From: an uncultured Pelagibacteraceae bacterium
GTDB lineage: Bacteria; Pseudomonadota; Alphaproteobacteria; Pelagibacterales; Pelagibacteraceae
Length of the DNA: 64,000 nt
Reading direction: 5' to 3'
Assembly: GCA_902599625.1 (NCBI GenBank)
Contig: CACKGF010000002.1
Location: 62,001-126,000 of the forward strand
The translations under genes and the position numbers were made by a program. Within the stretch, counting starts at the first letter, position 1, and each line of letters begins with the position of its first letter. Of the stretch, positions 1 through 8,517 are shown in pieces. The notes under the pieces are model-generated. The model did no database searches. It was given only the letters and a program-made list of their open reading frames with translations, and was not told the origin of the DNA.

Positions 1-1139
1 TCTGCTACAAGTAATTGCCCCAATGTTTCATCTACTTCTAGATTTTTCATTAATGTATCTGTTTTATCTTTAAATTCCAACTGTCTTCTCTCCGACTCTT
101 CTTTGTCTGTCATTATATTGATTTCGTAGTTCATAAGTTTTGTTGCAAGTCTTACATTTTGCCCTCTTCTACCGATGGCTTTACTCAAGTTTTCCTCAGT
201 TAAAATTACATCCATTTTTTTTTGATCCGAGTCTACGATTACCTTCTGAACCTCGGCAGGTGACAAAGCATTTGATACAACTAAAGCAGGGTCTTCAGAC
301 CAATTAACAATGTCAATTTTTTCTCCCTGTAACTCATTAACTACTGCTTGAACTCTACTACCTCTCATACCAACACAAGCACCAACTGGGTCGAGTGATG
401 TATCTACAGCTTGAACACAAATTTTTGCTCTACTGCCTGGATCTCTAGCAGATGATTTTATTTCTATAAGACCGTCATAGATCTCTGGTACTTCTTGAAT
501 AAATAGTTTTTCCATAAATTTTGGATGTGCTCTTGATAGGAAAATTTGTTGACCTCTTTGTTCTCTTCTTACATCATAACAATAAGCTTTAACTCTATCT
601 CCAGCTTTGATATTTTCTCTTGGTATCATTTCATTTTTTTGAATTATCGCTTCAGTTCTCCCTAAGTCGACAATCACATTTCCAAATTCTAATCTTTTAA
701 CAATTCCACTAAGTATTGTGTCTTTTTTGTCTATAAAATCGTTAAATTGTCTTTCTCTTTCTGCTTCCCTAACGTTGAAACTTATTACTTGTTTTGCTGT
801 TTGAGCTGCTATTCTTCCAAAATCAAAAGATGGTAGAGGCTGTAAAACTTCATCTCCGATTTTTTTCTCACCAAATTTTTCTGCATCTTTGAGGCTTATT
901 TCTGTGTTAGTGTTCTCAGGAACTTCTACAACTACTAATTTTCTAAAAAGTTCAATATCTCCACTGTCTCTATTAATTGAGACTTTTATTTCATTTTCAT
1001 TTCCAAACTTAGATTTGGCTGCTTTAGCAATACCTGTTTCCATTGAATTGATAATTAATTCTTTATCAATAGACTTTTCAAGTGCCACAGCCTCAGCTAT
1101 TCTAAGTAACTCTAATTTATCTGCTCTTTTATTTAACAT
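1..1139 (-). CDS. nusA: Transcription termination/antitermination factor NusA (3' end beyond window)
   Basis: NusA binds RNA polymerase and modulates pausing, termination and antitermination. The visible N-terminal ~379 residues hold the polymerase-binding NTD (about 1-125), an S1 domain (about 130-205) and two KH domains, seen as GMRGSR and AIGRRGQ loops. The C-terminus is cut by the left edge. The start is the ATG at 1139, with a good Shine-Dalgarno (GGAGAAG) 1 nt upstream. A terminator hairpin ends only about 12 bases before the start. The usual alphaproteobacterial neighbours trmB and rimP are missing between metK and nusA. Identification is secure. Confidence 0.97.
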   Translation of the reverse strand, partial: MLNKRADKLELLRIAEAVALEKSIDKELIINSMETGIAKAAKSKFGNENEIKVSINRDSGDIELFRKLVVVEVPENTNTEISLKDAEKFGEKKIGDEVLQPLPSFDFGRIAAQTAKQVISFNVREAERERQFNDFIDKKDTILSGIVKRLEFGNVIVDLGRTEAIIQKNEMIPRENIKAGDRVKAYCYDVRREQRGQQIFLSRAHPKFMEKLFIQEVPEIYDGLIEIKSSARDPGSRAKICVQAVDTSLDPVGACVGMRGSRVQAVVNELQGEKIDIVNWSEDPALVVSNALSPAEVQKVIVDSDQKKMDVILTEENLSKAIGRRGQNVRLATKLMNYEINIMTDKEESERRQLEFKDKTDTLMKNLEVDETLGQLLVA

Positions 1140-1149
1140 TCTTCTCCAA

Positions 1150-1176
1150 AAAAAAATGGGCCGAGGCCCATTTTTA
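1150..1176 (-). terminator. Rho-independent terminator between metK and nusA
   Basis: Read on the minus strand this is a near-perfect hairpin with TGGGC/GCCCA at its core, extended by A-T pairs, and followed by nine T residues. It is a textbook intrinsic terminator for metK. Because it lies almost against the nusA Shine-Dalgarno and downstream of a promoter-like sequence, it may instead, or also, be a leader attenuator for nusA. Confidence 0.85.
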
Positions 1177-1196
1177 AAATTTGATGATTTAAGAAA

Positions 1197-1225
1197 TATA
1201 TAGTTATTTTTAACTATTTTTTCAA
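1197..1225 (-). promoter_or_regulatory. Candidate sigma-70 promoter for nusA
   Basis: On the minus strand, TTGAAA (1225-1220) and TATATA (1202-1197) are separated by exactly 17 bases, just after the metK stop codon. The predicted transcription start near 1190 lies upstream of the terminator hairpin, so transcripts would have to read through the hairpin to reach nusA. Such matches can arise by chance in AT-rich DNA. Confidence 0.4.
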
Positions 1226-1229
1226 CTTT

Positions 1230-2393
1230 TTACTTTGTAAATACTGATTTTTTATCTGTTTTTTCCCAAGAAAAAGAACCATCACCCTCAGGTTCTCTTC
1301 CAAAATGACCATAGGCAGCTGATTTTTCATAAATTGGTTTATTTAAACCCAGCATTTCTCTTATACCTCTAGGGCTTAAATCGAAATTTTCACTTATCAA
1401 TTTTTCTACATGTTTATTTTTTTCCTCATCGTTATCAAATAAATCAACATAGATGGATAATGGTTTTGATACTCCAATAGCATAAGCAAGTTGTATTAAA
1501 CACTTATTGGCAATTTTTGAAGCAACAACATTTTTTGCTAAGTATCTTGATGCATAAGCAGCTGATCGATCAACTTTAGTTGGATCTTTACCAGAAAAAG
1601 CTCCACCACCATGTGGTGCGGCACCTCCATATGTATCAACAATAATTTTTCTACCAGTAAGACCACTATCTCCGTCAGGTCCACCAATAACAAAATTTCC
1701 TGTTGGATTAATATAGATTTCTTTTTCATCTAAATTATTTAGAAGATTTTTCGGTATAGATTTTTCAATATATGGCATTACTAATTTTCGCACCTGAGAT
1801 TGATCAACATCTGCGGAGTGCTGAGTAGAGATAACTACAGATTTAACATTTGCTGGTTTACCATCTTTATATTCAATTGTAATTTGACTTTTGGAGTCTG
1901 GCTCAATGTTTTTTAATTTTCCAGATTTTCTATCCGCAGCCATCAATCTTAAAATCTTATGTGAATAATGTATAGGTGCAGGCATTAAAACATCAGTTTC
2001 ATTGCATGCGTAACCAAACATAATTCCTTGGTCTCCAGCTCCTTCATCCTTGTTACCGGATGAGTCAACTCCCATTGCTATGTCAGCTGATTGAGCATGT
2101 AGATGACTTTCAATTTTAGTTGCTTCTTTCCATGTAAAACCATCTTGGTCATAACCAATATCTTTTATGCAATGCCTTACCTTTTCAATTAAATCGTCTT
2201 TTTTGATTTCCGGACCTCTAACTTCTCCTGCAAGCACTACTTTATTAGTTGTAGTTAAAGTCTCGCAAGCTACTCTTGATTGTGGCTCAGCACCTAAATA
2301 AGTATCTACAACCATATCAGATATTCTATCACAAACTTTGTCTGGATGACCTTCGGAGACGGACTCGCTGGTAAATAAATAATTTTTTTTCAT
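1230..2393 (-). CDS. metK: S-adenosylmethionine synthetase
   Basis: Makes S-adenosylmethionine from methionine and ATP in the cytoplasm. It is 387 residues, the normal family length. The GHPDKV motif (about 16-21), the [12 protein letters not shown] signature (about 117-128) and the glycine-rich [16 protein letters not shown] loop are all present. The start overlaps the lnt stop by 4 bp (ATGA), so it is translationally coupled to lnt. No SAM riboswitch is possible directly upstream because there is no gap. A strong terminator follows the gene. Many alphaproteobacteria have a small regulator between lnt and metK; none is here. Confidence 0.98.
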   Translation of the reverse strand: MKKNYLFTSESVSEGHPDKVCDRISDMVVDTYLGAEPQSRVACETLTTTNKVVLAGEVRGPEIKKDDLIEKVRHCIKDIGYDQDGFTWKEATKIESHLHAQSADIAMGVDSSGNKDEGAGDQGIMFGYACNETDVLMPAPIHYSHKILRLMAADRKSGKLKNIEPDSKSQITIEYKDGKPANVKSVVISTQHSADVDQSQVRKLVMPYIEKSIPKNLLNNLDEKEIYINPTGNFVIGGPDGDSGLTGRKIIVDTYGGAAPHGGGAFSGKDPTKVDRSAAYASRYLAKNVVASKIANKCLIQLAYAIGVSKPLSIYVDLFDNDEEKNKHVEKLISENFDLSPRGIREMLGLNKPIYEKSAAYGHFGREPEGDGSFSWEKTDKKSVFTK

Positions 2394-3916
2394 TGTCTCT
2401 CCCTTATTTTTAATAAAAAAATAACCGTAATATAAAAAATAAGGAAATAAAAGAAAATCTTATTTCCAAATGAACTAAAGATTGTTTTTGATCCTTTTTT
2501 ATAAGTGTCGATTTCAATTACTCCCTTTTGAGTTGATTCAATTTTTTTTATAATTTGTCCTTTACTATCAATATATGCTGAAATTCCATTGTTCGCAGAT
2601 CTAATTATATTTTTGCCCTCCTCAATAGATCTAAAAATAGAATGATAAAAATGTTGATCTATACCAATTGATTTCCCAAACCATCCGTCTTCTGAAATGT
2701 TTATGATAAAATCATAACTGTCAGAATATTTGTAAAGACCTCCTGAGTAAATAATTTCATAACATATAAGAGGAAGAAATTTTGTACCATTTATTTTTAT
2801 TAAATCTCTCTCACTTGCAAAACTGAAAGATTGGTATCCTTGAGTAATTTTTTTAAAGCCATAATTCTTCAAAAAATTTTCAAATGGCAAATACTCACCG
2901 AAAGGAACAAGTTTATTTTTATCATAAACACTTATCAATTTTAAGTCGTTATCAAGTAGAGCCATAGAATTGAAAATTTCTGTCTCTTTATATCTAGTAA
3001 TACCAACTATAATTTTATGATTATTCTGAAAATAATTTCCAAATACCGAAGAGTAATCTTGAATTTCATTAAGGTTTATTGATGGCAATATTCCCTCTGG
3101 ATAAATATAAAGCGCGTCTCTACTATCAATATTTCCTATTTCTGCCAAATCCTTTATTACTAAAGAAGGATCTGTACCATCAAAAAATCTTTTTAAATCG
3201 ATTTTAGGCGAGATAATTTTTACTATAGTATTCATCGAACTATTCGGTGAATTATTGTGTTTATTTAAAACCAAACTACCAAAAATTAAATTTGATATAA
3301 TTAAAGTTACTGTCAATAAAACTGTTATTAATTTTGTTTTTGATGGTACATCAAATAAAATGACTGCAGGGACTAAAAAAATTGTTACAACCAATAAATT
3401 TAAAGAATATGTTCCTACATATGACAAGATTTGTATAAATTCATTAATTTCAACTAAACTAAAAGAGATCAAGTTCCAAGGAAAACCTCCAAGTATATGG
3501 CCCCTCAAATATTCTATGAGTGAAAATACTAAAGCAAATAAAAAAATACTCAGAATTTTTTTTCTTGGCTTAAAATAAAAAAAAATTAAAAAAGATATTC
3601 CATAAAAGATACCTAGGAAGAGAGGAATTATTATAATTGCAAAAGGAATTAAGGGCTTAAATATTTCTTCAACAGTTAATGAGTTTGCTATCCAATAAAT
3701 ATTTGAGAAAAAGTATGAAAAACCAAAAATCCATCCATAAAGAAAAGATGAGAAGCCCTTTTTTATTTCCAAATTCAGATAGATTAAAAGTAAAAATGGA
3801 AAAGAAATAAAATTAAGAAAAAAAAAGTTATATGGTGGCAGACTAAATGTTGAAATTAATCCACAAATAAGTGGTACTAAGTAAAAAGTAGAATTCTTAG
3901 AATAATTTCTTGTCAA
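2390..3916 (-). CDS. lnt: Apolipoprotein N-acyltransferase
   Basis: Inner-membrane enzyme that adds the third acyl chain to outer-membrane lipoproteins. The N-terminal ~215 residues are hydrophobic with several membrane segments, followed by a periplasmic nitrilase-fold domain. The catalytic triad is visible as E274 (YPEGILPS), K335 ([11 protein letters not shown]) and C385 (LICYE). At 508 residues it is typical. It starts 2 bases after ybeY stops; the corC/tlyC gene often found between them is absent. Its substrates would include LptE and the DolP-like and DUF3576 lipoproteins encoded elsewhere in this window. Confidence 0.96.
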   Translation of the reverse strand: MTRNYSKNSTFYLVPLICGLISTFSLPPYNFFFLNFISFPFLLLIYLNLEIKKGFSSFLYGWIFGFSYFFSNIYWIANSLTVEEIFKPLIPFAIIIIPLFLGIFYGISFLIFFYFKPRKKILSIFLFALVFSLIEYLRGHILGGFPWNLISFSLVEINEFIQILSYVGTYSLNLLVVTIFLVPAVILFDVPSKTKLITVLLTVTLIISNLIFGSLVLNKHNNSPNSSMNTIVKIISPKIDLKRFFDGTDPSLVIKDLAEIGNIDSRDALYIYPEGILPSINLNEIQDYSSVFGNYFQNNHKIIVGITRYKETEIFNSMALLDNDLKLISVYDKNKLVPFGEYLPFENFLKNYGFKKITQGYQSFSFASERDLIKINGTKFLPLICYEIIYSGGLYKYSDSYDFIINISEDGWFGKSIGIDQHFYHSIFRSIEEGKNIIRSANNGISAYIDSKGQIIKKIESTQKGVIEIDTYKKGSKTIFSSFGNKIFFYFLIFYITVIFLLKIRERQ

Positions 3917-3918
3917 AT

Positions 3919-4353
3919 TTAATTTACTCGTTTTAAAATGTCTTGCTCTTTTCTTAACATTTGTTTGTAATCTTTTTGTCTGGCATGATCATAACCGAGC
4001 AAGTGTAAAAGACCGTGAATCCACATTTTATCAAATTCAATATTAAAATTTGTTTTTTTTGACCTTAAATTTATAATTTCATAACAAATAGCTATATCTC
4101 CTTTATAATTTTTATTAAAATGACTTTTAATGGGAAAAGACAAAACGTCAGTTTCTTTGTTTTTTTTTCTAAATCTTTTATTAAGTTTTTTTATAAAAGT
4201 TTTGTTAGTTAATAATAAAGTGAACTGGAAATTCTTTTTTTTTAATGATTTTACACAAGAAAGTTTTTTTATTTTTTTTTTAAAATAAAGACTTGGATTT
4301 TTAATTTTTGTTTTCCATTTTGGGAAATCAACAACTATTTCAGCCTTAATCAT
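3919..4353 (-). CDS. ybeY: Endoribonuclease YbeY (rRNA maturation factor)
   Basis: Zinc-dependent single-strand endoribonuclease involved in 16S rRNA 3'-end maturation and ribosome quality control. The metal-binding motif HGLLHLLGYDH gives H113, H117 and H123, the three zinc ligands of the family. At 144 residues the length is normal. The start codon overlaps the phoH stop by one base (TAATG), so translation is coupled to its usual partner. The N-terminal half is unusually lysine-rich, in line with the AT-rich codon use of the whole region. Confidence 0.95.
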   Translation of the reverse strand: MIKAEIVVDFPKWKTKIKNPSLYFKKKIKKLSCVKSLKKKNFQFTLLLTNKTFIKKLNKRFRKKNKETDVLSFPIKSHFNKNYKGDIAICYEIINLRSKKTNFNIEFDKMWIHGLLHLLGYDHARQKDYKQMLRKEQDILKRVN

Positions 4354-5351
4354 TAATCTTTGTTTTGATCAGAATAAGCTTTTACTATTTTTGAAACCAG
4401 CGGGTGTCTTACAACATCAGAGTGGTCAAAATCTACAACTGAAATCTCGTTAAGATGTCCAAGAAGCTTTTTTGATCTATTTAATCCTGATAGAGATTTA
4501 TTTGGTAGGTCAATTTGTGAGGGATCTCCATTAATAACAATTTTAGAATTTTCACCAATCCTAGTTAAAAACATTTTGATTTGTGTATCAGTTGCATTTT
4601 GAGCCTCATCTAAAATTGCAAATGAATTTTTTAATGTTCTTCCTCTCATAAATGCTAAAGGAGCAATTTCGATATCACCAATTTCAATTCTTTTTTGAAT
4701 CTTTTCGAAATCTAACAGATCGTAAAGTGAGTCATATAAAGGTCTTAGATAAGGATCTACTTTTTCTCTCATATCTCCAGGTAGAAACCCTAACCTTTCA
4801 CCCGCCTCCACCGCTGGTCTTGATAAAATTATTCTTTCAATCTTTTTATCCAATAACATTGTTAGAGCTACAGCAACGGCCAAAAAAGTTTTCCCTGTAC
4901 CTGCAGGACCACAAGAAATAATAATATCGCTTTCTCTTAAAGCTCTTACATAATTTTTTTGTTTCTCTGATCTTGGAATGACAGACTTTTTGGGTGTTTT
5001 TATTATATATTCAATTTTTTTATCTGTTTTTTCATTTATCATAAATTTATTTATTGAGGAAACTATATCTTTTTTTTCAATCGATCCATTTAAAATTAGC
5101 AAATCTGTTAGAAAAATTATGGCATTTTTAACTAATTCATTTTTTGTACTAGAGCTTTTGACCAATATAGAGTTTCCCCTTGAATAAATTTTTGTCTCTG
5201 TAATTTTTTCTAGCTCTTTTAGATTGTTGTTAAATTCACCCACTACACCCATTAAAATTTCATTATTGTTAAATATAATACTCAAGGTGTCATTATCAGA
5301 ATAAACAAATTTGAGATCTTTATTTAATTTATTTAATATAGGATTGTTCAA
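4353..5351 (-). CDS. ybeZ: PhoH-family ATPase (YbeZ)
   Basis: PhoH-like P-loop NTPase, the usual operon partner of YbeY and thought to act in RNA metabolism. The Walker A motif is GPAGTGKT (148-155) and the Walker B is ILDEAQ (246-251). The N-terminal ~110 residues form a KH-like, weakly conserved region. At 332 residues the length is normal. It lies 2 bases after miaB, inside a continuous minus-strand operon running from tsaB toward metK. Confidence 0.95.
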   Translation of the reverse strand: MNNPILNKLNKDLKFVYSDNDTLSIIFNNNEILMGVVGEFNNNLKELEKITETKIYSRGNSILVKSSSTKNELVKNAIIFLTDLLILNGSIEKKDIVSSINKFMINEKTDKKIEYIIKTPKKSVIPRSEKQKNYVRALRESDIIISCGPAGTGKTFLAVAVALTMLLDKKIERIILSRPAVEAGERLGFLPGDMREKVDPYLRPLYDSLYDLLDFEKIQKRIEIGDIEIAPLAFMRGRTLKNSFAILDEAQNATDTQIKMFLTRIGENSKIVINGDPSQIDLPNKSLSGLNRSKKLLGHLNEISVVDFDHSDVVRHPLVSKIVKAYSDQNKD

Positions 5352-5353
5352 AA

Positions 5354-6688
5354 TTAAGCAGCCTTCATATCTGAATTAGAATCTATTTTTCCAAATAAAT
5401 TGTTTTGATTTACTTTATCAATCTTTATTTTTACAGTTTGCCCTATAAGCTTATCATTTCCATCAAATATCACTCCATTTAGATACTTATTTCTTCCAAA
5501 ATACATCTGACTTTTTTTCATTCTATTTTCAACAAGAACATCAATTTTTTTTCCTAAAAAAGACTCATTGTGTTCTAATTGATATTGGAAAAGAATTTTT
5601 TGAACTTTTTTAAGTCTATCTTTTGCAACTTCATGGTCAATTAGATCTAAATTAGACGCAGGGGTTCCTGGTCTTGGACTAAATATAAACGAATAAGAAT
5701 TGATAAATTTAATTTCATTTAAAAAATTTAATGTGTCTTTAAAATCTTTCTCAGTTTCCCCTGGATGCCCAATGATAAAATCACTTGAAAATTTAATTGT
5801 TGAACTTATTTTTTTTAGTTTTTCGTGGATCTCAAAATATTTTTCAACTTTGTGACCTCTGTTCATTAATTTTAAAACTTTGTCTGAACCACTTTGAATT
5901 GGTAAATGAACAAATGGTTGTAATTTTTTAGATTTTGAATAACACTCAATTAAATCATCAGTCATGTCCCTTGGATGAGAAGTTGTATACCTAATTCTCT
6001 TAATTTCCGTAAATTTTTCTAACTCATTTATTAAATCTGATAATCTATATACTTTTGATTTACCTTTAAACGAATAGGCATTGACATTTTGTCCAAGTAA
6101 AATTATTTCCTTTGCTCCACTTTTTATTAAATCTTGGGCTTCTAAAATAATTTTTTCAAAGGATCTTGAATATTCAGGACCACGTGTGTATGGAACTACA
6201 CAAAAACTACAAAATTTATCACATCCTTCTTGAATTGTAAGAAACGATGAAACTTTACTAGATGTATTTTTAATTTTATCTAAATAATCAAACTTATCTT
6301 CAGTTTCAAAGTCTGTAATTTCTTTTCGATCTTTTCTATAATTCAAAATTAAAGAATTAATTTGATGATAAGATTGAGGTCCAATAACTATATCAATAAA
6401 GGGTTCCCTTTTTAACATTTCCTCATTTTCTGCTTGAGCAACACATCCAGCAACAATTAAAAGTGGTTTTTTTTTATTTCTAAAAATTTTTTTGACTCTA
6501 CCAACTTCATGGTAAACTTTTTCCTTCGCCTTATCTCTTATATGACATGTATTAATTAAGTAGCAATCTGCATCTGCCTGGTTGGATGTTTTTGAAAATC
6601 CAATTTCTTTTACAGTATCAAAAATTCTGTTGGAGTCATATTCATTCATTTGACATCCAAAAGTTTTAATAAATATTTTTTTTACCAT
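5354..6688 (-). CDS. miaB: tRNA-2-methylthio-N6-dimethylallyladenosine synthase
   Basis: Radical-SAM methylthiotransferase that modifies A37 of tRNAs. It has an N-terminal MTTase domain with three cysteines (C12 in FGCQMNEYDS, then NTC and AGC), the radical SAM cluster motif CDKFCSFC, and a C-terminal TRAM domain. I chose the ATG at 6688, which begins MVKKIFIKTFGCQ as in the family. An in-frame TTG at 6712 would lengthen the protein by eight residues and overlap fur, which is less likely. With this start it begins 8 bases after the fur stop codon. Confidence 0.95.
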   Translation of the reverse strand: MVKKIFIKTFGCQMNEYDSNRIFDTVKEIGFSKTSNQADADCYLINTCHIRDKAKEKVYHEVGRVKKIFRNKKKPLLIVAGCVAQAENEEMLKREPFIDIVIGPQSYHQINSLILNYRKDRKEITDFETEDKFDYLDKIKNTSSKVSSFLTIQEGCDKFCSFCVVPYTRGPEYSRSFEKIILEAQDLIKSGAKEIILLGQNVNAYSFKGKSKVYRLSDLINELEKFTEIKRIRYTTSHPRDMTDDLIECYSKSKKLQPFVHLPIQSGSDKVLKLMNRGHKVEKYFEIHEKLKKISSTIKFSSDFIIGHPGETEKDFKDTLNFLNEIKFINSYSFIFSPRPGTPASNLDLIDHEVAKDRLKKVQKILFQYQLEHNESFLGKKIDVLVENRMKKSQMYFGRNKYLNGVIFDGNDKLIGQTVKIKIDKVNQNNLFGKIDSNSDMKAA

Positions 6689-6696
6689 TAATGGAG

Positions 6697-7113
6697 TTAT
6701 TTTTTTATGCAATAAAGTTCAAGCTTCGAATCTACAAGTTTATAACCATGTTTTTCAGCTATTCTTTTTTGAATTTTTTCAATTTCTTCATCTGTAAATT
6801 CAATAATATTTCCAGATTTGATATCTATTAAGTGATTATGATCATCATTTAATTCATATCTAGCTTTTCCATCTTTAAAATCGTGTTTCATTAATATTCC
6901 AGACTCTTCAAAAAGTTTTACAGTTCGATAAACAGTGGCAATACTTATTTTGGGATCGATATTTGAAACTCTTTTATAAAGCTCATCTACATCAGGATGA
7001 TCTGCCTCACCGTATGTCTTTTTTGACTCTGATATTACTCGAGCAATTGTCTTTCTTTGGTCAGTGAGCTTAACACCATTTGCAATACATTTTTTTTCAA
7101 TTGAATCTGTCAT
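6697..7113 (-). CDS. fur: Fur-family metal-responsive repressor (Fur/Mur type)
   Basis: Metal-sensing transcriptional repressor of 138 residues. The winged-helix recognition region is ISIATVYRTVKLFEE (about 57-71), and metal-site histidines lie in DDHNHLID (H92, H94). It lacks the CxxC zinc pair of gammaproteobacterial Fur, as is usual for alphaproteobacterial Fur/Mur proteins, so whether it senses iron or manganese cannot be decided from sequence. It sits between tsaB and miaB; the rimI acetyltransferase gene often found between tsaB and fur is absent. Confidence 0.9.
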   Translation of the reverse strand: MTDSIEKKCIANGVKLTDQRKTIARVISESKKTYGEADHPDVDELYKRVSNIDPKISIATVYRTVKLFEESGILMKHDFKDGKARYELNDDHNHLIDIKSGNIIEFTDEEIEKIQKRIAEKHGYKLVDSKLELYCIKK

Positions 7114-7121
7114 AATTTATT

Positions 7122-7514
7122 TTAACTCAAATAAAGTGGTTTAATCAAATTTTTTATTAATTTTTTTTGCTTAAATAATTGTAAAATTTTCATATAATCT
7201 CCGTCTGTTATATCGTCACTATTAAAACCATAATAATTAAAACCATAAACAAGCTTTAGGGCCTTAATTGTCGCCATTGAAGTTCTTATGCTAGTATATT
7301 TACCTGGACCTTGATTAATAAAAACATTCCTCACTTTTTTAAAGGAATATTGTTTTTTTGTTAAAAACTTTATTAATAAAACAGAAAATTTGTCAAAATT
7401 TTTTCTACTGTTTTCATACTCATTGGTATAAGTTTTATCCTTAGAAATGAGTTTAAATAAAATTTTGTCGTTAGCTGCATCTATAATTAAATCTGCTATT
7501 TTATTTTCGCTCAT
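7122..7514 (-). CDS. tsaB: Short TsaB-like protein (t6A tRNA modification)
   Basis: Resembles TsaB (YeaZ), the platform protein of the TsaBCDE complex that makes threonylcarbamoyladenosine at tRNA position 37. The diagnostic loop is INQGPGKYTSIRTSMATIKAL (about 67-87), and the N-terminus IADLIIDAAND fits the family's first strand. It is only 130 residues against about 210-230 usually. The end, IKPLYLS, matches the family's final strand, so most of the C-terminal subdomain seems deleted rather than frameshifted off. Position next to fur supports the call. Its 5' end overlaps the divergent deacetylase gene by 68 bp. Confidence 0.75.
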   Translation of the reverse strand: MSENKIADLIIDAANDKILFKLISKDKTYTNEYENSRKNFDKFSVLLIKFLTKKQYSFKKVRNVFINQGPGKYTSIRTSMATIKALKLVYGFNYYGFNSDDITDGDYMKILQLFKQKKLIKNLIKPLYLS

Positions 7515-8517
7515 TTTTTTTCACTCGAGTATATCATCGGAAGAAACGAAACAATACAAACCAGATGATCAAGGTGTATTATCTATAATGTATCACAGAT
7601 TTGAAGAAAATAAATACCCATCAACAAATATCAGAATGGAAATTTTTTTAGAACACATTGCTGCTATTAAAAATAATGGATTTGAGTTTTATAATCCAAA
7701 ATTATTTAATGAACAATTTAGTGAATCTAAAAAAAATAAAAAAATACTTTTAACTATTGATGATGCCTTCTTATCCTTCTATGAAAACGCGTGGCCAATT
7801 TTAAAAAAAAATGAAATACCTTTTATTCTTTTTGTTTCTACAGAACCAATCGGAAAAAGGGGTTATATGAACTGGGAACAGATCAAAGAAATTGAGAAAG
7901 AAAAATTTGCTTTTATAGGTAATCATTCTCATACTCACGAGTATCTAATAAATTTTTCATTTTCTGATTTCAAAGATGATATTAAGAAATCAATAAAAAT
8001 TTTTAATTCAAATTTAGGATATAATCCAATCTTTTTTTCATATCCCTTTGGAGAATATTCTTTAGAACAAAAAAATTTTATTAAAAAAAATTTTGAGTAT
8101 GCATTTGGCCAACACTCAGGTGTAATTGACAGCACTAAAGATAAATATGAACTACCAAGATTTCCTATTAATGAAAATTACGGGAAAATGAAAAGGTTTA
8201 ACTCGATTATTAAATACTTGCCTTTACAGTATAAAGATTTCAAACCTGAGGATAAATATGTGCTAGCCAAAAATAATCCTCCAGCGGTTGAAATTAAATT
8301 CTTTGATAGTCAAAAAAATATTAAAAATATAAATTGTTTTTCCAATGAAGGTGATAATTGGGGAAATCCAAATATTTCAATTGATGAAAATAATGTAATG
8401 AAAATTTCATTTAGAGAAAAATTTACTTTTAGACGAGGAAGATTAAATTGCTCTTTAAATGAAAATGGTAAATGGAAGTGGTTTGGACATCAATTTACAG
8501 TTCAAATTCCTAAATGA
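7447..8517 (+). CDS. Secreted polysaccharide deacetylase
   Basis: NodB-type carbohydrate esterase-4 domain protein, probably acting on peptidoglycan or another envelope or extracellular glycan. The metal-binding aspartates are in TIDDAF (D105-D106), the HxxxH motif in GNHSHTH (H160, H164), and the third motif is SYPFGEY (198-204). Residues 1-31 look like a signal peptide. The tail after about residue 250 is a separate region I do not recognise. The ATG at 7447 lies inside the divergent tsaB gene. A TTG a few codons in is an alternative, but any start that keeps the signal peptide overlaps tsaB. The 3' end overlaps the next gene by 8 bp. Confidence 0.85.
   Translation: MSLNKILSLAASIIKSAILFSLIFFHSSISSEETKQYKPDDQGVLSIMYHRFEENKYPSTNIRMEIFLEHIAAIKNNGFEFYNPKLFNEQFSESKKNKKILLTIDDAFLSFYENAWPILKKNEIPFILFVSTEPIGKRGYMNWEQIKEIEKEKFAFIGNHSHTHEYLINFSFSDFKDDIKKSIKIFNSNLGYNPIFFSYPFGEYSLEQKNFIKKNFEYAFGQHSGVIDSTKDKYELPRFPINENYGKMKRFNSIIKYLPLQYKDFKPEDKYVLAKNNPPAVEIKFFDSQKNIKNINCFSNEGDNWGNPNISIDENNVMKISFREKFTFRRGRLNCSLNENGKWKWFGHQFTVQIPK

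Noticed and set aside
889-1203. Plus-strand open frame of 104 codons antisense to nusA
   Set aside because: It lies opposite the conserved NusA N-terminus and runs through the terminator; its sequence is low-complexity and matches no family.
2393-2420. SAM riboswitch in front of metK
   Set aside because: metK starts inside the lnt stop codon; there is no leader in which a riboswitch could fold, and lnt coding is intact.
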